Under the pieces are notes generated by a model, which did no database searches, had not been told where the DNA came from, and worked only from the letters and a program-made list of their open reading frames with translations. Shown here in pieces: positions 1 through 4,869 of a stretch of DNA of 6,861 bases. Both the position numbers and the translations under genes were made by a program. The stretch is from JBEKHI01 sp050012355. GTDB lineage: Bacteria; Actinomycetota; Actinomycetes; Streptosporangiales; Streptosporangiaceae. Each line of letters opens with the position of its first letter. Positions within the stretch are counted from its first letter, which is position 1. The DNA is taken from assembly GCA_050012355.1 (NCBI GenBank), contig JBEKHI010000426.1:1-6861 (forward strand), read 5' to 3'.

Positions 1-135
1 ATCCGACATACCCGCGCCGAGAGCCTGGTGCCGGGACCCCACCCCCTCTTGTCTGGGCGCTCTGTCGCGCAGCTCCCCCGAAAGGTCGCTGCTCCTGCCC
101 CCTCTCCTGCCGCTCGCCACTGACGTTTCTGGGAC

Positions 136-176
136 AGTGGAAAATAGCCATCTTGCAGAGATCGCTATTTTCCACT
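136..176. repeat. 41-bp near-perfect AT-rich palindrome upstream of the sugar dehydrogenase
   Basis: The outer arms are 13 bp and perfectly complementary (AGTGGAAAATAGC at 136-148, GCTATTTTCCACT at 164-176). A single C-C mismatch (149/163) is followed by a further 4-bp inner stem (ATCT 150-153, AGAT 159-162) around a 5-nt centre. The arms are AT-rich in a GC-rich window, which makes a chance origin unlikely. It ends 17 nt before the Shine-Dalgarno site of the dehydrogenase gene. There is no U-tract after it, so it does not look like an intrinsic terminator. It could be an operator for a dimeric regulator or an RNA hairpin in the leader; the sequence alone does not decide. Confidence 0.85.
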
Positions 177-181
177 ATGAC
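153..181 (+). promoter_or_regulatory. Possible promoter overlapping the palindrome
   Basis: TTGCAG (153-158) and TATGAC (176-181) are separated by exactly 17 nt and resemble -35 and -10 boxes (three and four consensus matches). Transcription would start near 188, leaving a leader of about 18 nt before the ATG at 206. The palindrome would then cover the -35 box and the spacer, fitting repression or activation of the dehydrogenase-glycosyltransferase pair. The matches are weak and this is a guess from spacing. Confidence 0.3.
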
Positions 182-192
182 AGGCTGGCCGC

Positions 193-198
193 AGGAGG
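193..198 (+). promoter_or_regulatory. Strong ribosome binding site fixing the dehydrogenase start
   Basis: AGGAGG with a 7-nt gap to ATG 206. It is the best Shine-Dalgarno match in front of any gene in the window and decides the start against the upstream GTG at 137. Confidence 0.75.
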
Positions 199-205
199 CC
201 CTACG

Positions 206-1501
206 ATGGAGGGTCAGGGACCGGCTAGGGACGCGGGAGGAAGCTTGAAAGTGCTGGTGATCGGGCTGGGCTACGTGGGCCTGCCGCTTGCCCAGGAGGC
301 CACACGGCGCGGGCTCGACGTGACCGGGTTCGATATCAGCCCGCGTACCGTCGACGGCCTCAACGCGGGCCGGTCCCACGTGGATGACCTGAGCGATGAC
401 GACATCGCGTCGATGCTGGCGGCGGGGTTCCGCGCCACGTCCGACCTGGCCGAGGCCGGCGACCCAGACGTGATCGTGATCTGCGTGCCGACCCCGCTGT
501 CGGAGTCCGACGGGCCCGACCTGACCGCGGTGCGGGCGGCGACCGAGACCGCGGGCAAGTTGCTCCGCCAGGGCAGCACGGTGATCCTGGAATCCACCAC
601 CTACCCGGGCACCACCGACGAGATCGTCCGCCCGATGCTGGAGAAGGCCTCCGGGCTGACGGCCGGGATGGGGTTCTCGCTGGCGTTCTCCCCGGAGCGG
701 ATCGACCCGGGCAACGAGGTCTACGGCATCCGCAACACGCCGAAGGTCGTCGGCGGGATCACGCCCGGCTGCACCAAGGCGGCCGTCGCGTTCTACTCGC
801 AGGTGTGCGACACGGTCGTGCCCGCCAAGTCCGCGCGCGAGGCCGAGATGGCCAAGCTGCTGGAGAACACCTACCGGCACGTGAACATCGCGCTGGTGAA
901 CGAGATGGCAATTTTCTGCCACGAGCTGGGCATCGACCTGTGGGACTCGATCCGCTGCGCGGCCACCAAGCCATTCGGGTTCCAGGCGTTCTTCCCGGGA
1001 CCCGGGGTCGGCGGGCACTGCATCCCGATCGACCCGAACTACCTGTCCTACAAGGTCAGGGCCGAGCTATCCTACCCGTTCCGGTTCGTCGAGCTGGCCC
1101 AGGAGATCAACAGCCGGATGCCGTCCTACGTGGTTGACCGGGCCGCCGAGCTGCTCAACCGGGACGCCAAGGCGATGAACGGCGCGCGGGTGCTGCTGCT
1201 CGGCGTCACGTACAAGAAGAACATCGCTGACCAGCGCGAATCCCCGGCGCGGCCGATCGCCCGCAAGCTGCTGTCCCGCGGCGCGGTGCTGTCGTATCAC
1301 GACCCGCACGTGTCGTCCTGGTCGGTGGACGGGGCCGCGGTGTCTCTCGCTTCCGGCCCGGACGCTGAGGCCGACCTGGTGATCCTGCTGCAGGCGCACG
1401 ACTCCTACGACGTGCCCGCGCTGGCCTCGAAGGCACGGCTGTTCCTGGATACCCGGGGTGTGCTCGAGGGCCAGACGTCCCGCACCATCGAGGTTCTGTA
1501 G
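206..1501 (+). CDS. Nucleotide-sugar dehydrogenase (UDP-GlcNAc/UDP-ManNAc 6-dehydrogenase type)
   Basis: A cytoplasmic NAD-dependent enzyme expected to oxidise C6 of a UDP-hexose in two steps to the uronic acid, a donor for surface polysaccharide. The 431 residues show the whole family architecture: an N-terminal Rossmann motif GLGYVG (20-25), FSPERIDPGNE (161-171), a central helix with K217 and N221 in the ExxKLLEN pattern, the catalytic cysteine C272 in GVGGHCIPIDP, and a C-terminal UDP-binding segment with YKKNIADQRESPA (336-348). FSPERxDPGN and GGHCIPIDP favour the WecC/WbpA N-acetyl-sugar branch over UDP-glucose dehydrogenase, but the exact sugar is not proven. The frame is open back to a GTG at 137. 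I chose ATG 206 because AGGAGG (193-198) lies 7 nt before it, and the GTG falls inside a palindrome and would add an unrelated extension. A TTG at 245 is a weaker alternative. The glycosyltransferase gene follows after 9 nt, so co-transcription is likely. Confidence 0.93.
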   Translation: MEGQGPARDAGGSLKVLVIGLGYVGLPLAQEATRRGLDVTGFDISPRTVDGLNAGRSHVDDLSDDDIASMLAAGFRATSDLAEAGDPDVIVICVPTPLSESDGPDLTAVRAATETAGKLLRQGSTVILESTTYPGTTDEIVRPMLEKASGLTAGMGFSLAFSPERIDPGNEVYGIRNTPKVVGGITPGCTKAAVAFYSQVCDTVVPAKSAREAEMAKLLENTYRHVNIALVNEMAIFCHELGIDLWDSIRCAATKPFGFQAFFPGPGVGGHCIPIDPNYLSYKVRAELSYPFRFVELAQEINSRMPSYVVDRAAELLNRDAKAMNGARVLLLGVTYKKNIADQRESPARPIARKLLSRGAVLSYHDPHVSSWSVDGAAVSLASGPDAEADLVILLQAHDSYDVPALASKARLFLDTRGVLEGQTSRTIEVL

Positions 1502-1510
1502 GCCACGGCG

Positions 1511-2587
1511 ATGCGGGTCCTCGTGTGCACAGTGGTGCACCATCCGGCCGACGCCCGGATCTACTACCGGCAGATCCGGGCGCTGCTCGACGCCGGACAC
1601 GACGTCACCTACATCGCGCCGTTCGACTCTTCGTTCGCGCCCGCGCTGGCCGGGCTGACCACGGTCACGATCCCGCGGGCGGTCGGGCGGCGGCGGCTCA
1701 CGGCGCTGCGGGCCGCGCGGTCGGCGCTGCGACGGGAGGCGCCGTCCGCCGATATCGTGCTGATCCACGACCCGGAACTGCTGCTGGTGCTGCCGCCCAG
1801 GCGGGACCGGCCACCGGTGGTGTGGGACGTCCACGAGGACACCGCGGCGGCGCTGACCACCAAGGCCTGGCTGCCGTCGTTCCTGCGGCCGGCGGCGGCC
1901 GGGGGAGTGATCTCGGCCGAGCGGCTGGCCGAACGCCGGCTGCACCTGATCCTGGCCGAGACCGGCTACCAGGTGCGGTTCCGGCGGGTTCATCCGGTGG
2001 TTCCCAATGTGACCTACGTGCCCGACGTCCCCGCTCCGGCCGATACCCAGCACCCGCGTGTCGTATATGTCGGGCACCTGTCCCCGGACCGGGGGGTGCC
2101 GGAGATGGTCGCGCTCGGTGCGCTGCTGCGGCCGCACGGGATCGAGGTGCACCTGGTGGGCCCGGCTGATCCGGCCGCGCGTGCCTTGATCTCGTCGAGT
2201 GATTCCGTCGTCTGGCGCGGCTTCGTGCCGAACGACGAGGCCATGCACCTGGTCGACGGGGCGCTCGCCGGGCTGTCTCTGCTGCGGGACGAGGCGAACT
2301 TCCGGCACTCGATGCCCACCAAGGTCGTCGAGTACATGGCCCACGGTGTCCCGGTGATCACCACCCCGCTGCCACTGGCCGTCTCGCTGGTCGAATCGGC
2401 CGACTGCGGTTTCGTCGTTCCCTTCGAGGACGCGGAGGCCGCCCGCGACGCCGTGCTGCGGCTGGCCTCGGATCCGGACCTGCGCGCCAAGATGGGCACT
2501 AGGGGCCACGAGGCCGCGGAGCGGACCCACGATTGGCCGGAGTACGCCCGGACGTTCGTCGCCCAGCTAGAGCAGTGGGCGCGCTAG
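1511..2587 (+). CDS. GT4-family (GT-B fold) glycosyltransferase
   Basis: Predicted cytoplasmic, retaining glycosyltransferase of 358 residues, a normal length for family GT4, likely adding a sugar to a lipid-linked polysaccharide intermediate. The N-terminal half holds HDPELLLVLP and VWDVHEDTA (D106-E109), a segment typical of GT4 enzymes from capsule and exopolysaccharide clusters. The C-terminal donor-binding half begins with RVVYVGHLSPDRG and contains VHLVGPADP, then PTKVVEYMAHGVPVITT (P269 onward, with E274), the usual nucleotide-sugar-binding loop. There is no signal peptide or membrane helix. It starts 9 nt after the dehydrogenase stop with only a weak AGG as ribosome binding site, so translational coupling is likely. 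Its donor may or may not be the product of the preceding dehydrogenase; the sugar and acceptor cannot be read from the sequence. Its TAG stop overlaps the stop of the convergent DUF218 gene. Confidence 0.88.
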   Translation: MRVLVCTVVHHPADARIYYRQIRALLDAGHDVTYIAPFDSSFAPALAGLTTVTIPRAVGRRRLTALRAARSALRREAPSADIVLIHDPELLLVLPPRRDRPPVVWDVHEDTAAALTTKAWLPSFLRPAAAGGVISAERLAERRLHLILAETGYQVRFRRVHPVVPNVTYVPDVPAPADTQHPRVVYVGHLSPDRGVPEMVALGALLRPHGIEVHLVGPADPAARALISSSDSVVWRGFVPNDEAMHLVDGALAGLSLLRDEANFRHSMPTKVVEYMAHGVPVITTPLPLAVSLVESADCGFVVPFEDAEAARDAVLRLASDPDLRAKMGTRGHEAAERTHDWPEYARTFVAQLEQWAR

Positions 2588-2590
2588 CGC
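2581..2590. repeat. 10-bp palindrome carrying two opposed stop codons
   Basis: GCGCTAGCGC is a perfect palindrome whose central CTAG supplies TAG to the plus-strand glycosyltransferase (2585-2587) and TAG to the minus-strand DUF218 gene (2584-2586). The two reading frames therefore overlap by 4 bp at their ends. Confidence 0.9.
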
Positions 2591-3201
2591 CTCTCGTGCT
2601 TCCCGCGACTTTCGCGGGAAAAGCGGCGTACTGGCGGGCGGATGAACTCGTAGAGGAGCGTTCCCGTCTTGAGCAGCGGATGCTCGAACGGCCGGTAGTC
2701 GGCCGCGGGTTCGAGGCGGGGGAGCAGGTCCGGGCGGAGCCAGCCGACGTAACGCCGCGCGCGGCGCACGTGCAGCGGGTCGGAGGCGATCTTGATCGCG
2801 TCGTACTTCTCGGCGAGCGGCAGGCTGAAGGCGATGTTCTCCCAGGTCGTCTTGGCTCGCTCCTCCAGGACGATCCGGTCCGCGGGCACGCCGAGCACGT
2901 CATGGGCGAAGTCGGCCATCGTCTGGGCCTCGCCACGAGCGCCGCTCATGATCAACGTTGACGAACGTCGCGGGTCCATCGAGCGGACCGCGATCTCACA
3001 CCGCCAGCGCTGTATCGGATGCGGCTGGCCGTCCAGGCGTGACTTGTACCCGAGCACGATGATCGCCTCAGTGGATTGATCACCGGATCCGCGGTACTTG
3101 CTGCCCGCCGCCCAGCGGTGCGCGGTGTCCGCCGCGGTCGCCGCGGCGGCCGCCAAAAGTGCCAGACCGCCGATGGCGGTCGCCAGTGCCCGAGCCCTCA
3201 C
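2584..3201 (-). CDS. DUF218/YdcF-family membrane-anchored protein
   Basis: A 205-residue protein with an N-terminal alanine/leucine-rich hydrophobic segment (about residues 5-24), best read as a membrane anchor or uncleaved signal, followed by one DUF218 domain. Family signatures are AIIVLGYKS (46-54), LIMSGARGEAQTMADFA (83-99) and the RIVLEERAKTTWENI stretch (109-123). The C-terminal tail is basic. Related proteins SanA and ElyC of Escherichia coli affect envelope integrity and undecaprenyl-linked steps, but no biochemical activity is firmly established, so only an envelope role is suggested. The GTG at 3201 is the only usable start before an in-frame stop at 3229-3231. No Shine-Dalgarno site precedes it; a TACGCT hexamer 6 nt upstream suggests a leaderless transcript. 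It is divergent from the membrane-protein pair and convergent on the glycosyltransferase. Confidence 0.85.
   Translation of the reverse strand: MRARALATAIGGLALLAAAAATAADTAHRWAAGSKYRGSGDQSTEAIIVLGYKSRLDGQPHPIQRWRCEIAVRSMDPRRSSTLIMSGARGEAQTMADFAHDVLGVPADRIVLEERAKTTWENIAFSLPLAEKYDAIKIASDPLHVRRARRYVGWLRPDLLPRLEPAADYRPFEHPLLKTGTLLYEFIRPPVRRFSRESRGKHERR
2600..2620 (+). terminator. Hairpin after the glycosyltransferase gene, possible terminator
   Basis: A perfect 9-bp inverted repeat (TTCCCGCGA 2600-2608, TCGCGGGAA 2612-2620) with a 3-nt loop begins 13 nt after the glycosyltransferase stop. No run of T follows on the plus strand, so it is not a canonical intrinsic terminator; hairpins without a U-tract have been proposed as terminators in actinomycetes. 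It lies within the last codons of the convergent DUF218 gene, so it also constrains that protein's basic C-terminal tail. Confidence 0.45.
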
Positions 3202-3207
3202 CTGCGC

Positions 3208-3213
3208 AGCGTA
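3208..3213 (-). promoter_or_regulatory. Possible -10 box for the DUF218 gene
   Basis: Read on the minus strand this is TACGCT, matching the actinobacterial TAnnnT pattern, 6 nt before the GTG start at 3201. That spacing would put the transcription start on the start codon. No good -35 box is seen. Confidence 0.3.
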
Positions 3214-3239
3214 GCCGATTGATGTCGGCTAAGTCGGCT
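3212..3239. promoter_or_regulatory. Candidate operator: inverted repeat plus direct copy between divergent genes
   Basis: TAGCCGA (3212-3218) and TCGGCTA (3225-3231) form a perfect 7-bp inverted repeat with a 6-nt spacer. TCGGCT occurs again at 3234-3239 as a direct copy. The third copy ends 17 nt before TAAGAT at 3257, the -35 position for the membrane-protein gene, and the first overlaps the possible -10 box of the DUF218 gene. A regulator binding here could control both directions. This is inferred from position and symmetry. Confidence 0.4.
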
Positions 3240-3256
3240 TCGCACCCGTACATGGA

Positions 3257-3262
3257 TAAGAT
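3257..3262 (+). promoter_or_regulatory. Possible -10 box giving a leaderless first membrane-protein gene
   Basis: TAAGAT lies 7 nt before GTG 3270. The aligned position in the paralogous gene holds TATGAT, also 7 nt before its start codon. Conservation of the hexamer and its spacing in the duplicate supports a promoter rather than coding sequence here. Confidence 0.45.
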
Positions 3263-3269
3263 CAAGCCC

Positions 3270-4814
3270 GTGCTACGGATCGAGGGACTGACCGGGCGGG
3301 TGCGGAACATGATTGACCGCAACCGCTGGTTCTCGCTCGCGTTGCTCGCCGGATTCTTCCTGCGGCTGCTCGCGATGGTCGGGTATCCGGGCGCGCTGTG
3401 GTTCTCCGGTGACTCCTACGTGTACATCGGGGCGGCGCTGCGCCCGACTCCGGACGCGTCCAAGCCGACCGGGTACTCGCTGTTCCTGCGGCTGCTGCTC
3501 CCGTTCCACAGCTTCACGCTGGTCACGCTGGTCCAGCACCTGATGGGGCTGGCCGTCGCGGTGATGATCTACGTGCTGCTGCGGCGGTACGGCGTCTCGA
3601 AGAAGTGGGCCACGATCGCGACATTGCCGCAGCTTCTCGACGGCTTCGTGGTCGAGGACGAGCACATGATCATGGCCGAGGCAATAGCCATGTTCTGCCT
3701 GCTGCTGGCCACGCTCCTGCTGCTGTGGACTACCCAGACGAGGTGGTGGGCCGCGCTGATCGCCGGGCTGCTGGTCGGCTACACGGCGATCGCTTACCCG
3801 ACCGACATCGTGGTGATCGGGCTGTTCCCGCTGTTCATCCTGATCCGGTCGCTGCGGACCTACGGCTGGAGGCGGCTCCAGGGCTGGCTGGTCACGGTGG
3901 CGGTATCGGTCGGCTGCCTGGCGCCGGTGGGTGCCTACGTGGCCTGGTTCCACTCCTATGCCGGGGTCTGGAGCATCAGCAACGCCCAGGGTTTCTACCT
4001 GTGGGGACGGGTCTCGTCATTCGCTAACTGCGCGGAGATCAAGGCACCGGCCAACCTGATGAAGTACTGCCCGACCGAGCCGCTGACCGACCGGACGGCG
4101 CCGGGGCAGTTCATCTGGTTCGCCCCGCAGGTACACCAGGACATGAACAGCGTCGGCGGGCCGGTCAGCGCCGAGGGGGACAAGCTGCTCACCGAGTTCG
4201 ACATCGACGCGATCAAGTCCCAGCCGCTGGGCTACCTCAAGGCCGTCACCAAGGGCGTGCTGATGGCGTTCGAATGGCCGATGAAGAGCTATCCAGGCGC
4301 CGGCACCACCTACTACTACGACTTCCACACGCATTACGTCACGTCGACGTACAGCATGCTGCCGCCGAAGAACCAGGAGTGGATCCCGCCGCTGACCACC
4401 GCCGATTCCGCCTACAACGACTGGCTGAACTACGGGCATCAGGATCCCGGCGTGGTGGTCAAGCCGGTCGCGGTGGTGATACTCGGATACGAGCGGCTGG
4501 TGAACACGCTGGGACCGCTGTTCCTGATCATCCTCATCGTGGGACTCGGCGGGGTGCTGACCGTCACCCGCCGGCCGTGGCGGCTGCGCTGGCGGCGCCG
4601 CCAGGGAAGCATGTTCCCGTGGGTCACCGCGGTCGCGCTGCTCGTCTTCCCGATCGCCTCGGCCGACTTCGACTACCGGTACCTGCTCCCGTCCATCGCG
4701 TTCGCCTGCCTCGCGGCCGGACTTGCCTTCGCCCCGGCCCGGGTCAAGCCCGCCGAGCCAGCTGGCACCGGAACGGGGAGCACCGAGGAGACGGAGCCTG
4801 CCCGGGCGATGTGA
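3270..4814 (+). CDS. GT-C-like polytopic membrane protein, first tandem copy
   Basis: A 514-residue integral membrane protein resembling GT-C/family 39 (ArnT/PMT-like) transferases, which move sugars from polyprenyl-phosphate carriers outside the membrane. Visible features are a first membrane helix (about 21-39), then GDSYVY with the loop aspartate D48, a PTGYSLFLRLL segment, a VQHLMGLAVAVMIY helix, LDGFVVEDEHMIMAE (E129, D130, E131, E137), several further helices, a long outer loop with C254 and C267, a basic RRPWRLRWRRRQG stretch, and FDYRYLLP in the last helices. Helix boundaries are by eye. It is roughly 70% identical to the gene downstream. It carries Y176-P-T where that copy has R176-T-E, a place where relatives usually have arginine. 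In-frame ATGs at 3252 and 3222 are possible starts and 3252 may be the annotated one. I prefer GTG 3270 because it aligns with the downstream copy's ATG and sits behind a conserved TAnGAT. Substrate unknown. Confidence 0.8.
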   Translation: MLRIEGLTGRVRNMIDRNRWFSLALLAGFFLRLLAMVGYPGALWFSGDSYVYIGAALRPTPDASKPTGYSLFLRLLLPFHSFTLVTLVQHLMGLAVAVMIYVLLRRYGVSKKWATIATLPQLLDGFVVEDEHMIMAEAIAMFCLLLATLLLLWTTQTRWWAALIAGLLVGYTAIAYPTDIVVIGLFPLFILIRSLRTYGWRRLQGWLVTVAVSVGCLAPVGAYVAWFHSYAGVWSISNAQGFYLWGRVSSFANCAEIKAPANLMKYCPTEPLTDRTAPGQFIWFAPQVHQDMNSVGGPVSAEGDKLLTEFDIDAIKSQPLGYLKAVTKGVLMAFEWPMKSYPGAGTTYYYDFHTHYVTSTYSMLPPKNQEWIPPLTTADSAYNDWLNYGHQDPGVVVKPVAVVILGYERLVNTLGPLFLIILIVGLGGVLTVTRRPWRLRWRRRQGSMFPWVTAVALLVFPIASADFDYRYLLPSIAFACLAAGLAFAPARVKPAEPAGTGTGSTEETEPARAM

Positions 4815-4856
4815 CGCGTCGTTATGGCCTAAGAAGTTTTGTGGGTCATGCATAGA

Positions 4857-4862
4857 TATGAT
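4857..4862 (+). promoter_or_regulatory. Possible -10 box giving a leaderless second membrane-protein gene
   Basis: TATGAT, one base from the bacterial -10 consensus, ends 7 nt before ATG 4870. The matching site in the first copy is TAAGAT with identical spacing. No convincing -35 box lies 17 nt upstream. If active, the second copy has its own promoter within the short gap between the genes. Confidence 0.45.
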
Positions 4863-4869
4863 CAGGCGC

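Noticed and set aside
1..123. Possible gene ends or starts at the left edge on either strand
   Set aside because: Short open frames exist on both strands, but they are proline- or arginine-rich, have no ribosome binding site and show no motif. I see no supported feature in 1-135.
1067..2530. Long minus-strand open frame of 487 codons opposite the dehydrogenase and glycosyltransferase
   Set aside because: It lies antisense to two clear enzyme genes, is dominated by Arg, Gly, Pro, Gln and His, and has no recognisable motif. This is the usual antisense artefact of high-GC coding DNA.
4723..4857. Longer N-terminus for the second membrane protein, overlapping the first gene
   Set aside because: These residues read another frame of the first gene's 3' end and have no counterpart in the first copy; homology starts only near 4850.
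4815..4857. Terminator or small gene between the two membrane-protein genes, including ATG GCC TAA at 4824
   Set aside because: No hairpin is present and the two-residue frame has no ribosome binding site. A faint ATGGC match with the start of the winged-helix remnant after copy two is too short to show that the duplication included it.
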